A DNA stretch of 45,994 bases from contig DAHWFB010000072.1 in assembly GCA_027326105.1 (NCBI GenBank), positions 1-45,994 of the forward strand, in the 5' to 3' direction. Each line of letters starts with the position of its first letter. The stretch's first letter is position 1. The DNA comes from Acetobacteraceae bacterium. GTDB taxonomy: Bacteria; Pseudomonadota; Alphaproteobacteria; Acetobacterales; Acetobacteraceae. Below, piece by piece: positions 25,409 to 34,203 of this stretch. The position numbers were made by a program, and so were the translations under genes. A model generated the notes under the pieces. That model worked only from the letters and a program-made list of their open reading frames with translations. It was not told where the DNA came from and searched no databases.

Positions 25409-26888
25409 GGCCGAGCAACTGGCTCGCCAGGGCCGCCTCGTTCTCGGCGCTGTCGGTCAGCGGGATCGGATAGTCCCAGGTGAAACAGGCGTCGCAGAAG
25501 GCGGGAACCGAGGCGTCGCGGGCGTTGCGGCCGAGGGCGCGGTAGAGACCGTCGATGGAGATGAAGGCGAGGCTGTCGGCGCCGATCAGCGCCGCCATCT
25601 CGGCCACATCGTGGGTGGCGGCGAGCAGCTTGCCGCGCTCGGGCGTGTCGATGCCGTAGAAGCAGGAGTGGGTGGTGGGCGGCGAGGAGACGCGCATGTG
25701 CACTTCCGCCGCGCCGGCGGCGCGTACCATCTCGACGATCTTGCGCGAGGTGGTACCGCGCACGATCGAATCGTCGACGAGGACGACGCGGCGGCCTTCC
25801 AGCACGGCGCGGTTGGCGGAGTGCTTGAGGCGGACGCCGAGATGGCGGATCTGATCGGTGGGCTCGATGAAGGTCCGCCCGACATAGTGGTTGCGGATGA
25901 TGCCGAGCTCGAAGGGGATGCGGGCGGCTTCGGCGAAGCCCATGGCGGCGGGAACCCCGGAATCGGGCACCGGCACCACGACATCGGCGGGGGCGGGGGA
26001 TTCGGCGGCGAGTTCGGCGCCGATGCGCTTGCGCGCGGCATAGACACCCTCGCCCTCCACCACCGAATCGGGGCGGGCGAAATAGACGTATTCGAAGATG
26101 CAGAAGCGCGGCACGCGGCGGGCGAACGGGCGGATGGAATGGACGCCCGAATCGTCGATGGTGACGACCTCGCCCGGCTCGATGTCGCGCACGAAGCTCG
26201 CGCCCACGATGTCGAGCGCGCAGGTCTCGCTCGCCAGCACCCAGCCCGCGCCGCCGTCCGCGCCGGGGAGCCGCCCGAGGATGAGCGGGCGCACGCCCAG
26301 CGGGTCGCGCACGCCCATCAATGCCGAGTTGGAGAGCGCGACCAGGCTGTAGGCGCCGTTGACCTGGCGCAGCGCGTCGATCAGCCGGTCGGAGACGGTG
26401 GCGTAGAGGCTGATGGCGATGAGATGGATGAAGACTTCCGAATCGGTGGTGGACTGGAAGATGCAGCCGCGGCGGACCAGCATCCGGCGCAGGCTCAGCG
26501 CGTTGGTGAGGTTGCCGTTGTGGCCGACGGCGAAGCCGCCGAAGGCGAAATCCGCATAGAGCGGCTGGACGTTGCGCAGCGCCGTCTCGCCGGTCGTGGC
26601 GTAGCGGTTGTGGCCGATCGCCGAACGCCCGGGCAGGCCGGCGATGATCTTGGCCGAGCCGAAATTGTCGGCAACCAGCCCGAGCCCCTTGTGGGCGTGG
26701 AAATGGGCCCCGTCGAAGCTGACGATGCCCGAGGCCTCCTGGCCGCGGTGCTGGAGCGCGTGCAGCCCGAGCGCGGTGACGGCGGCGGCGTCGGTCACGT
26801 TCCAGACCCCGAACACGCCGCACTCCTCGTGCGGCTTGTCGTCCTCCCCGGGGGCGGGCGGCGGCAATTCGCGGAGTGGCTGGGACAT
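25401..26888 (-). CDS. purF: amidophosphoribosyltransferase
   Basis: The gene encodes 495 residues. It catalyses the first step of purine synthesis, transferring glutamine amide to PRPP. The glutaminase nucleophile follows a short propeptide ([11 protein letters not shown]23). Other blocks are [30 protein letters not shown] and the PRPP-binding [18 protein letters not shown]. The start ATG 26886-26888 follows cvpA by 7 bases; the long upstream frame runs antisense through cvpA. The C-terminal [13 protein letters not shown] is complete. Confidence 0.96.
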   Translation of the reverse strand: MSQPLRELPPPAPGEDDKPHEECGVFGVWNVTDAAAVTALGLHALQHRGQEASGIVSFDGAHFHAHKGLGLVADNFGSAKIIAGLPGRSAIGHNRYATTGETALRNVQPLYADFAFGGFAVGHNGNLTNALSLRRMLVRRGCIFQSTTDSEVFIHLIAISLYATVSDRLIDALRQVNGAYSLVALSNSALMGVRDPLGVRPLILGRLPGADGGAGWVLASETCALDIVGASFVRDIEPGEVVTIDDSGVHSIRPFARRVPRFCIFEYVYFARPDSVVEGEGVYAARKRIGAELAAESPAPADVVVPVPDSGVPAAMGFAEAARIPFELGIIRNHYVGRTFIEPTDQIRHLGVRLKHSANRAVLEGRRVVLVDDSIVRGTTSRKIVEMVRAAGAAEVHMRVSSPPTTHSCFYGIDTPERGKLLAATHDVAEMAALIGADSLAFISIDGLYRALGRNARDASVPAFCDACFTWDYPIPLTDSAENEAALASQLLGHG

Positions 26889-26895
26889 CAGCGCG

Positions 26896-27546
26896 TCATC
26901 CTTGGTTCGCCGGCGCGGCAGGCGCAGCCGGGGTCGGCACGGCGGGCGTGGCCGGTGCGGGCGTGGCCGGGGCAGGCGTCGCCGGCGCAGCCGTGGCCGG
27001 CGCGGGTGTCGCGACCGGCGGCGCTGCGACCGGCGGGGGGCCGAAGCCGGGCGGAGCGAAGACCGCGGGCCGGTAGCGCGCCGGCACCGCCGCCGCGATC
27101 CATATCGCACCACGGTAGAGATAGGGCATCGAGCGCGCCTGCAAGACCGTTTGCGGCCATTCGTTCTGCGGTACCGCCATGCCTGCCAGAAGATAGGCGA
27201 CCGAGAGCAGCAGCGCACCGCGGACGAGGCCGAAGAGGAGGCCGAGCAGCCGGTCGATCCCGCCCAGCGGGGAAAGCTGGATCAGCCCGCCGATCCAGCC
27301 CGCCACCAGGCTGAGCAGGATGAGCGAGACCAGGAACACGGCCCCGAAGGCGAGCGGCTGGGCGAGCCCGCTCGCCCCCGTCCAGCGCGAGAGCAGCGGC
27401 GCGAGCGCGGGCGAGAGGAAGAAGCCGGCAGCGATCGCGACCACCCAGGCGGCGATGCCCATCACTTCCCGCACGAAGCCGCGCAGGAAGGCGAGGAGCG
27501 CGGAGGCTCCGAGGATCAGGAGGACGAGCGCGTCGGGCCAGTGCAT
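26896..27546 (-). CDS. cvpA: CvpA-family membrane protein
   Basis: The gene encodes 216 residues. Four membrane helices (within residues 5-125) carry the family block GFVREVMGIAAWVVAIAAG and LGGIDRLLGLLFGLVRG. The remaining C-terminus (about 165-216) is a Pro/Ala/Thr-rich tail built from 15-bp DNA repeats. CvpA precedes purF in E. coli as well, where it is required for colicin V production; its molecular role is unresolved. Here the same pairing holds, with 7 bases between the genes. Confidence 0.92.
   Translation of the reverse strand: MHWPDALVLLILGASALLAFLRGFVREVMGIAAWVVAIAAGFFLSPALAPLLSRWTGASGLAQPLAFGAVFLVSLILLSLVAGWIGGLIQLSPLGGIDRLLGLLFGLVRGALLLSVAYLLAGMAVPQNEWPQTVLQARSMPYLYRGAIWIAAAVPARYRPAVFAPPGFGPPPVAAPPVATPAPATAAPATPAPATPAPATPAVPTPAAPAAPANQG
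26942..27016 (-). repeat. five 15-bp units encoding the CvpA Pro/Ala tail
   Basis: Five near-identical 15-bp units (26942, 26957, 26972, 26987, 27002) encode APATP-like pentapeptides at the CvpA C-terminus. Differences fall mainly at third positions. Such minisatellite-like coding repeats can change in length between strains. Confidence 0.75.
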
Positions 27547-27624
27547 CTCTTCTCTGCCGCAAGCGGTTGCGTCCCTATAGCCAGGAAACCGGCGCGAACG
27601 GAAGCGAATCGGTGGGGGAGGATA

Positions 27625-29016
27625 TCACGTTCTGCCGGCCGCGGGAGCCGCGAAGCGGGCGAGGAGGTCGGCGATGTGGCCGGCCTCGTGCAGGGCGAGA
27701 CCCGCAGGCGGGCTGAGGGCGCGCCCGCCGCGGGCCAGCCGGCGTGGCAGGGAGGCCGCCGAAAAGCCGAGCTTCGCCGCCTCCTTCAGCCGCGCCTCGG
27801 CCTGCGCCACCTGGCGGATCTCCCCCGAAAGCCCGATTTCGCCGAAGAAGACCATGCCCGGGTCGGCGGGTTGGCCGGAGGCGGCGGAGGCGAGCGCGGC
27901 GGCCACCGCGAGATCGGCCGCGGGCTCGCCGATGCGCAGGCCCCCGGCGATGTTGAGATAGACATCCGTCCCCCCGAGGCGCAGCCCGCCGCGGGCTTCG
28001 AGCACCGCGAGCAGCATGCCGAGCCGCCCGCCGTCCCAGCCGATGACCGAGCGGCGCGGCGAGCCCTGGGGGTTGGGCGCAAGCAGGGCCTGAATTTCGA
28101 CCAGCACCGGCCGCGTGCCCTCGATCCCGGCGAAGACCGCCGATCCGGCGATATTGCCGCGCCGTTCGGCGAGGAACAGGGCCGAGGGGTTGGCGACCTC
28201 GGCCAGCCCGTGCTCGGTCATTTCGAAGACGCCGATCTCGTCGGTGGCGCCGAAGCGGTTCTTGGCGGCGCGCAGGATGCGGAACTGGTGGCCCCGGTCG
28301 CCTTCGAAATAGAGCACGACATCGACCATGTGCTCGAGCACCCGCGGGCCGGCCAGCGCGCCGTCCTTGGTGACATGGCCGACGAGCACCACCGCGAGAT
28401 CGCGCGTCTTGGCCAGCCGGATGAGTTCGAAGGCCGCGGCGCGGACCTGGGCGAGCGAGCCGGGCGAGGAATCGAGCGTATCGAGCCACATGGTCTGGAT
28501 CGAATCGATGACCGCGAGCGTGACCTCGGGCTCGGCTTCCAGGCTGGCCACGATATCACGCAGATGGGTGGCGGCGGCGAGGGCGACCGGGGCCGGGCCG
28601 AGGCCCAGCCGGCGGGCGCGCAGGCGCACCTGCTCGGCCGATTCCTCGCCCGAGACATAGAGCACCCGCCGCCCCGCCCGCGCCAGCGCCGCCGCCGCCT
28701 GGAGCATGAGGGTGGATTTGCCGATGCCGGGATCGCCACCGACCAGGATGGCCGAGCCGCGCACCAGGCCGCCGCCGAGCACCCGGTCCAGTTCGGAAAT
28801 CCCGATCACGGTGCGCGGGGCGGGTTCGGCCGCCGCATCGAGCGGGGCGAAGGCGATGCGGCTGCCGCCGGCGGGGCGGCCACCGGGGGCGGGTGCTGGC
28901 GGGATCGCCTCCTCGACCAGCGTGTTCCACTCCCCGCAGGCTTCGCAGCGCCCGGTCCATTTGGCGGCGATGGCGCCGCAGGACTGGCAGACGAAGCGCG
29001 AGGTGGGGCGGGCCAT
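27625..29016 (-). CDS. radA: DNA repair protein RadA
   Basis: The gene encodes 463 residues. A C4 zinc finger (C10, C13, C24, C27) is followed by a RecA-like ATPase with Walker A GGDPGIGKST (93-102), the RadA-specific KNRFG motif near 255, and a Lon-like C-terminal domain with VYLNIAGGLRIGEPAADLAV. RadA is a branch-migration helicase acting in recombinational repair. It lies in the minus-strand run between two unknown genes and cvpA, with 78 bases before cvpA. Confidence 0.96.
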   Translation of the reverse strand: MARPTSRFVCQSCGAIAAKWTGRCEACGEWNTLVEEAIPPAPAPGGRPAGGSRIAFAPLDAAAEPAPRTVIGISELDRVLGGGLVRGSAILVGGDPGIGKSTLMLQAAAALARAGRRVLYVSGEESAEQVRLRARRLGLGPAPVALAAATHLRDIVASLEAEPEVTLAVIDSIQTMWLDTLDSSPGSLAQVRAAAFELIRLAKTRDLAVVLVGHVTKDGALAGPRVLEHMVDVVLYFEGDRGHQFRILRAAKNRFGATDEIGVFEMTEHGLAEVANPSALFLAERRGNIAGSAVFAGIEGTRPVLVEIQALLAPNPQGSPRRSVIGWDGGRLGMLLAVLEARGGLRLGGTDVYLNIAGGLRIGEPAADLAVAAALASAASGQPADPGMVFFGEIGLSGEIRQVAQAEARLKEAAKLGFSAASLPRRLARGGRALSPPAGLALHEAGHIADLLARFAAPAAGRT

Positions 29017-29059
29017 GGGCGGGGGATAGCGGCGCCGGGCGCGGCTGGCAACGCGCGGT

Positions 29060-29692
29060 TCAGGGTGGACCCTCGGGCCGACCCTCGGGCTCCGGCGGGA
29101 AGCCGGCGGCGGCGAGGGTTTCGGCGAGGGATTGGGCGAGGCGGGCGAGCGCGGCTTCGTCGCGCGCGGCGGCGAACAGTCCGCACCCGTCCACCGGAGG
29201 GGCGATCAGTGCGACGACCGGCGGGCGGAGCCGCCAGTCCTGCCAGTCGGCGCGGTCACGCAGGGCTGCGAGCGACGCCTCATCCACCGTCGCGCCGGGC
29301 TCCAGCAGCAGGCCGGCCGCGGACTGCGTGTCCCAGCCCTGTTCGAGGAAGGCGCGCACGCCGGCCTCGTCACGCGCGAGGGCGAGCGGCGGGGCCGTGC
29401 GGGAGGCGAGACGTGCGGCGAGGCGGGCGAAGGGGGAGTGGGGTGGGCCGGGCACCACCTCGAGGGTGGGAACGGGCGGCTCGGGCGGCCAGACCAGCGG
29501 GAAGGCGAGCGGGCCGAGAGCGGCGAGCGCGCGGGCGAGCGGTGCGAGCAGCGGCCCCGGAATGCCGCCCTCCACCGGCCAGGGGTCCGGGCTCCAGGCG
29601 AGCCGGAGGGCGGGGGTTCCGGCGGGGTGGAAGCGGCGCGTCTGTTCGCGCTCTTCGTTCCAGGAGCGGCCGAGCACGAGCCGGATCGGCAT
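29060..29692 (-). CDS. protein of unknown function, Pro/Ala-rich
   Basis: The gene encodes 210 residues with no signal peptide or membrane helix. It has the N-terminal motif MPIRLVLGRSWNEE, a proline-rich centre (WPPEPPVPTLEVVPGPPHSP), and a helical C-terminal half ending in PPEPEGRPEGPP. I recognise no family. It begins 6 bases after the stop of the glycine-zipper gene and ends 43 bases before radA, so it belongs to the same transcription unit. The frame's codon bias agrees with its neighbours, and no start competes. Confidence 0.65.
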   Translation of the reverse strand: MPIRLVLGRSWNEEREQTRRFHPAGTPALRLAWSPDPWPVEGGIPGPLLAPLARALAALGPLAFPLVWPPEPPVPTLEVVPGPPHSPFARLAARLASRTAPPLALARDEAGVRAFLEQGWDTQSAAGLLLEPGATVDEASLAALRDRADWQDWRLRPPVVALIAPPVDGCGLFAAARDEAALARLAQSLAETLAAAGFPPEPEGRPEGPP

Positions 29693-29698
29693 CGCCGG

Positions 29699-30370
29699 TC
29701 AGGGCACCGGCGCGGGTAGCGGGACTTCGGGCAGGCGGGTGAAGATCGTATCCGCCGCCCAGTAGAAGAGATCGCCCACCTGCTCGCCCGCCCAGTAGCC
29801 GATGATGCCGCCGACGATGCCGCCCCCCAGCCCGCCGATGGCGGTGCCGAGCCCGGGTTCGGCCAGCGTGCCCCCCTCCGCGCCGGCAGCACCCAGCGCT
29901 TCGGCGCCGGCGATCGCCCCACCCCAGCCGAAGGCGACCTCGCTGGTGCGCAGGAGCGGGTTGGAGGCGGTGACGATGGAGACGACGTCGAGCGCGACAC
30001 CCACGACGACCAGGGTGCGGCCGAGATATTTGAAGGCACGGGCGCCGCGATAGAGCGCGGCGCCCCAATCGCCGGCCGGGGCATGGTCGGGGATATGGAA
30101 GTCCGCGAAGGTGCCCTTCTGGTTCCAGTGATAGTCCACCGCCTTGGTCCGCGGGTTCCAGCCATAGTCGAGGCGCAGCAGCCGCTTGCCGGCACCATCC
30201 TGGAGGAAGAGGGTGGAGGTGGATGGGCCGCGATAGTTGCGCGGGGAGAGTTCGATGGCCAGATTGTCGGTGCCGGGAATGGGGATGCGCACCACCGCGG
30301 CCACCCCGCCGGCCGGCACGGCGCCCACCATCGGCCCGAGGATGGGGTGGCTCTGGTCGGGATCGGGCAT
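29699..30370 (-). CDS. protein of unknown function with a glycine-zipper membrane region
   Basis: The gene encodes 223 residues. The first half is mixed beta with aromatic motifs (DYGWNPRTKAVDYHWNQKG, FHIPDHAPAGDWGAALY). The second half has a hydrophobic helix (YLGRTLVVVGVALDVVSIV) and a glycine-zipper stretch (LGTAIGGLGGGIVGGIIGYW), which favours membrane insertion or oligomerisation. There is no signal peptide. I recall similar helix-plus-glycine-zipper ends in polymorphic or secreted effector proteins, but this is memory, not a search. The start ATG 30368-30370 has a strong GGAGGTG. It is first in the run towards radA and divergent from the aminotransferase. Confidence 0.7.
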   Translation of the reverse strand: MPDPDQSHPILGPMVGAVPAGGVAAVVRIPIPGTDNLAIELSPRNYRGPSTSTLFLQDGAGKRLLRLDYGWNPRTKAVDYHWNQKGTFADFHIPDHAPAGDWGAALYRGARAFKYLGRTLVVVGVALDVVSIVTASNPLLRTSEVAFGWGGAIAGAEALGAAGAEGGTLAEPGLGTAIGGLGGGIVGGIIGYWAGEQVGDLFYWAADTIFTRLPEVPLPAPVP

Positions 30371-30517
30371 CGACGCACCTCCGCCGTTCGGCGCGAGGAT
30401 AGACCCTGCGGCCCGCCCGGCAAGATCGATGCGGGGCAGCAATGCCGGGCCGGCGGGTGACGGAGGCCGGGGACGCGGGCATGATGGGCCCATCGCAACG
30501 TCGGAGGAGCGCGACCC

Positions 30518-31804
30518 ATGAGCAGCAACGCCGAACTTCTGGCCCGGCGCGAGCGCGCGGTGCCGCGCGGCCTGGCTTCGGCCTACCCGGTCCACGCGGC
30601 GCGGGCGCGCAACGCCGAACTCTGGGACGTGGAGGGCAAGCGCTACATCGATTTCGCCGGCGGCATCGGCGTGCTGAACACCGGCCACCGCCACCCCAAG
30701 GTCATGGCCGCGGTCGCCGCCCAGCTGGAGCACTTCACCCACAGCTGCTTTCAGGTGGCGCCTTACGAATCCTACATCGCGCTCGCCGAGCGGCTGAACG
30801 CGCTGGCGCCCTTTCCCGGGCCGGCCAAGACCATCTTCCTGTCCACCGGGGCGGAGGCGCTGGAGAACGCGATCAAGATCGCCCGCGCCCACACCGGGCG
30901 GCCCGGCATCATCGCCTTTTCGGGCGGCTTCCACGGCCGGACGATGATGACCTTGGCGATGACCGGCAAGGTCGCGCCCTACAAGCGCAAGTTCGGGCCG
31001 ATGCCGGGCGGCGTCTGGCACGTGCCCTATCCGCACGCGCCGCACGGGGTCGGGCTCGAGGATACGCTGCGCGCCATCGCCACCCTGTTCAAGGCCGATA
31101 TCGAGCCCCGCGAGGTCGCCGCCTTCGTCATCGAGCCGGTGCAGGGCGAGGGCGGGTTCATCCCCGCGCCCGCCGAACTGTTCGTGGCTTTGCGCAGGCT
31201 CTGCGACGAGCACGGGATATTGTTGATCGACGACGAGGTGCAGGCGGGCTTCGCGCGCACCGGGAGGATGTGGGGGATCGAACATTCCGGTGTCGCGCCG
31301 GATCTGGTGACCAGCGCCAAATCGCTCGGCGGCGGCTTCCCGCTGTCCGCGGTGATCGGGCGGGCGGAGGTGATGGACGCGGCCGAACCGGGCGGCCTCG
31401 GCGGCACCTACGCCGGCAGCCCGGTGGCCTGCGCTGCGGCCCACGCCGTGCTCGACGTGATCGCCGAGGAGGGGCTGATCGCGCGGGCGAATCTCCTCGG
31501 CGCCCGCATCCGCGCCGCGGTGGAGCGTGCCGCGGCGCGCAACGACGTGGTGCCGCTCGCCGCGCTGCGCGGGCCCGGCGCGATGATCGGCTTCGATATC
31601 GTCAAGGCGCGCGGCGGCCACGAGCCCGACGCGGAGGCGGCGAAACGGGTGACCGTGGCGGCGATCCGCGAGGGGCTGATCCTGCTCACCTGCGGGATCT
31701 ACGCCAACACCATCCGCGTTCTCGTGCCGCTGACGGTGGAGGATGGGGTGCTGGAGGAGGGGCTGGCCAAGCTGGAGACGGCGCTGGTGCGCGCTGCGGC
31801 CTGA
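30518..31804 (+). CDS. gabT: 4-aminobutyrate-type aminotransferase
   Basis: The gene encodes 428 residues of the class III, PLP-dependent aminotransferases. Its PLP lysine is K268 (TSAKSLGGGFPL), the same number as in E. coli GabT. Other blocks are FLSTGAEALENAIKIARAHTGR, FHGRTMMTLAMTGK, EPVQGEGGFIPAP and LIDDEVQAGFARTG. It moves the amino group of 4-aminobutyrate (or 5-aminovalerate) to 2-oxoglutarate. No succinate-semialdehyde dehydrogenase gene is adjacent. The ATG has GGAGGAG upstream. Confidence 0.9.
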   Translation: MSSNAELLARRERAVPRGLASAYPVHAARARNAELWDVEGKRYIDFAGGIGVLNTGHRHPKVMAAVAAQLEHFTHSCFQVAPYESYIALAERLNALAPFPGPAKTIFLSTGAEALENAIKIARAHTGRPGIIAFSGGFHGRTMMTLAMTGKVAPYKRKFGPMPGGVWHVPYPHAPHGVGLEDTLRAIATLFKADIEPREVAAFVIEPVQGEGGFIPAPAELFVALRRLCDEHGILLIDDEVQAGFARTGRMWGIEHSGVAPDLVTSAKSLGGGFPLSAVIGRAEVMDAAEPGGLGGTYAGSPVACAAAHAVLDVIAEEGLIARANLLGARIRAAVERAAARNDVVPLAALRGPGAMIGFDIVKARGGHEPDAEAAKRVTVAAIREGLILLTCGIYANTIRVLVPLTVEDGVLEEGLAKLETALVRAAA

Positions 31805-31842
31805 ACTGGGGCCGGTTTTCTTCAGATTTACAAAAAAAGCAT

Positions 31843-31876
31843 GTTCTTTCTTGAAAGAAAGAACCAAAGAACTTTC
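31843..31876. repeat. dispersed hairpin repeat, copy B
   Basis: This copy matches 7880-7913 at 33 of 34 positions. The 10-bp stem GTTCTTTCTT/AAGAAAGAAC is intact, and the sole difference lies in the loop. It sits between the convergent 3' ends of gabT and glnA and is followed by two further hairpins, suggesting a terminator-like role or a mobile palindromic unit. Confidence 0.8.
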
Positions 31877-31891
31877 TTTGTTTAAGAAAGT
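31871..31891. terminator. small AT-rich hairpin between gabT and glnA
   Basis: ACTTTCTT and AAGAAAGT pair as an 8-bp stem with a five-base loop, partly overlapping repeat copy B. It probably contributes to separating two convergent transcripts. Stem stability is modest. Confidence 0.4.
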
Positions 31892-31893
31892 TA

Positions 31894-31927
31894 CTCGCGG
31901 CCATGGGCGAACACCCATGGCCGCGAG
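31894..31927. terminator. 14-bp perfect stem beside the glnA stop
   Basis: CTCGCGGCCATGGG pairs perfectly with CCCATGGCCGCGAG across a six-base loop, 6 bases from the glnA stop. On the minus strand it follows glnA directly; on the plus strand it follows gabT by about 90 bases. It is a likely bidirectional terminator or mRNA stabiliser. A long T run is absent. Confidence 0.65.
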
Positions 31928-31933
31928 TTGCGC

Positions 31934-33367
31934 TCAGACCGAGTAATACATTTCGAACTCGACCGGGTGCGGGGTGTGCTCGAAACGATACACCTCGGTC
32001 CACTTGAGCTCGATATAGCTTTCGATCTGGTCCTTGCCGAAGACATCGCCGGCGAGCAGGAAGTCATGGTCGGCTTCGAGCGCGCCGAGCGCCTCGCGCA
32101 AGGAGCCGCAGACGGTGGGAATGCCCTTGAGCTCCTCGGGCGGGAGATCGTAGAGGTCCTTGTCCATCGGATCGCCGGGGTGGATCTTGTTGCGGATCCC
32201 GTCGAGCCCGGCCATCAGCATGGCGGCGAAGGCGAGATAGGGGTTGGCACCGGGATCGGGGAAGCGCACCTCGACCCGCTTGGCCTTGGGGTTGGTGGCG
32301 TAGGGGATGCGGCAAGAGGCGGAGCGGTTGCGCGCCGAATAGGCGAGCAGCACCGGAGCCTCGAAACCGGGGATCAGCCGCTTGTAGCTGTTGGTCAGCG
32401 GGTTGGTGAAGGCGTTCAGCGCCTTGGCGTGCTTGATGATGCCGCCGATGTAGTAGAGCGCGCTCTCCGACAGGTCCGCATAGCCGTTGCCTGCGAACAG
32501 CGGCTTGCCCGCCTTCCAGATCGACTGATGGACGTGCATGCCCGAGCCATTGTCGCCGTAGATCGGCTTGGGCATGAAGGTCGCGGTCTTGCCGTAGCTA
32601 TGGGCGACATTGTGGATGCAGTATTTGTAGACCTGCATATGGTCCGCCATGCGCACCAGCGGGCCGAACTTCATGCCGAGTTCGTGCTGGCTCTGCGCGA
32701 CCTCGTGGTGGTGCTTTTCGACGACCACGCCCATCTCGCCCATGGTGGAGAGCATTTCGGCGCGCAGGTCGGACTCCGAATCCACCGGCGGAACCGGGAA
32801 ATAGCCGCCCTTGACCACCGGGCGATGACCCATGTTGCCCTCGGGATAGTCCTTCAGCGAGGCCTCGGGGCCTTCGGCCGAATCGAGATGGACGGTGGCG
32901 TAGTTGCCACCGACGCCGAATTTCGCGGAGTCGAAGACGAAGAACTCGGCCTCGGGGCCGAAGAAGGCGGTGTCACCGATGCCGGTGGCCTTCAGATAGG
33001 CCTCGGCCTTCTTGGCGGTGGACCGCGGGTCGCGGTTGTAGGCCTGGCCGGTCGAGGGCTCGATGATGTCACAGAAGAGGATGAGGCTGGGCTTGGCGGA
33101 GAACGGGTCGAGGCAGGCGTTCTCGGTGTCGGGCATGAGGATCATGTCGGACTCGTTGATCGCCTTCCAGCCCGCGATCGAGGAGCCGTCGAACATGATG
33201 CCGTCCTTGAAGACCTCCTCGTCGATCGTGGAGACGTGCTGCGCGGTGTGCTGCCACTTGCCGCGCGGATCGGTGAACCGGAGATCGACATATTCGACGG
33301 AGTGCTCCTTGAGCATCTCCATGATCTTCTCGACGCCGTTGGCCTGAGAAGCAGGTTTCTTCGCCAT
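31934..33367 (-). CDS. glnA: glutamine synthetase, type I
   Basis: The gene encodes 477 residues. It makes glutamine from glutamate, ammonia and ATP as a dodecamer. Family blocks are [43 protein letters not shown] and [15 protein letters not shown]406 in DLYDLPPEE is the adenylylation site expected of a type I enzyme controlled by GlnE. glnB, encoding the PII protein, lies just upstream on the same strand (161 bases away), so the pair likely forms the usual glnBA operon. Confidence 0.97.
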   Translation of the reverse strand: MAKKPASQANGVEKIMEMLKEHSVEYVDLRFTDPRGKWQHTAQHVSTIDEEVFKDGIMFDGSSIAGWKAINESDMILMPDTENACLDPFSAKPSLILFCDIIEPSTGQAYNRDPRSTAKKAEAYLKATGIGDTAFFGPEAEFFVFDSAKFGVGGNYATVHLDSAEGPEASLKDYPEGNMGHRPVVKGGYFPVPPVDSESDLRAEMLSTMGEMGVVVEKHHHEVAQSQHELGMKFGPLVRMADHMQVYKYCIHNVAHSYGKTATFMPKPIYGDNGSGMHVHQSIWKAGKPLFAGNGYADLSESALYYIGGIIKHAKALNAFTNPLTNSYKRLIPGFEAPVLLAYSARNRSASCRIPYATNPKAKRVEVRFPDPGANPYLAFAAMLMAGLDGIRNKIHPGDPMDKDLYDLPPEELKGIPTVCGSLREALGALEADHDFLLAGDVFGKDQIESYIELKWTEVYRFEHTPHPVEFEMYYSV

Positions 33368-33528
33368 CCTTCACCCTCGTTCGGAGTTTCTCGACTTCGG
33401 ACCGCACAACGCGGCGCCGACCATTCGGCCCAGACGCACCCTCGCGCGGACCGCTCACCCACCTCGCCGGAGCCCGAGCCGTGCCCCGGCGCTAGCCCGG
33501 GACCCGGCGCCTCGCCGGCACCGTTCGT

Positions 33529-33966
<438 letters not shown>

Positions 33967-33995
33967 TTAGCGCAAACCGGAACCAACGAAAACCT

Positions 33996-34011
33996 TGCAC
34001 GGCGCGTGCCA
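33996..34011 (-). promoter_or_regulatory. sigma-54-like -24/-12 element (or NtrC site) upstream of glnB
   Basis: On the minus strand the sequence is TGGCACGCGCCGTGCA. It matches TGGCACG-N4-TTGCW at all but one fixed position, with GG and GC at the required spacing. The same bases hold GCAC-N5-GTGC, the core of an NtrC dyad, so it could be a promoter or an enhancer half. Sigma-54 with NtrC control of glnB is well known in proteobacteria. Initiation would leave a leader of about 115 bases. Confidence 0.5.
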
Positions 34012-34030
34012 GCGCGGGAGCGACCCGCAG

Positions 34031-34052
34031 CCGCGCCGGCGTGCCGGCGCGG
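34031..34052. terminator. GC-rich hairpin in the glnB/aminotransferase divergent region
   Basis: CCGCGCCGG and CCGGCGCGG form a perfect 9-bp stem with loop CGTG. It lies upstream of both genes, so termination of a real transcript is doubtful. It may be an operator-like dyad. The role is unknown. Confidence 0.35.
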
Positions 34053-34203
34053 AGCGTGCGCGAGTGCCTTCCGATTAGGCAGCATGGCGCGGGTTCAGGC
34101 AGGAATCTTGCGCGCACAGGGCAGAACACGCAGCAGGAAATGCGGGGAATTGCCTGCCGCAGCGGGGCGCGGGATAACCAGGGCGCATTCTCGGGAGGAA
34201 CGG

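Noticed and set aside
26608-29742. Plus-strand open frame of 1044 codons over purF, cvpA, radA and neighbours
   Set aside because: It runs antisense to four supported genes and has no recognisable domain or ribosome site. High GC removes stop codons and creates such frames.
30371-30517. CRISPR-like or tandem repeats in the gabT divergent region
   Set aside because: Only short GC-rich dyads are present; no regular repeat-spacer pattern occurs here or anywhere else in the window.
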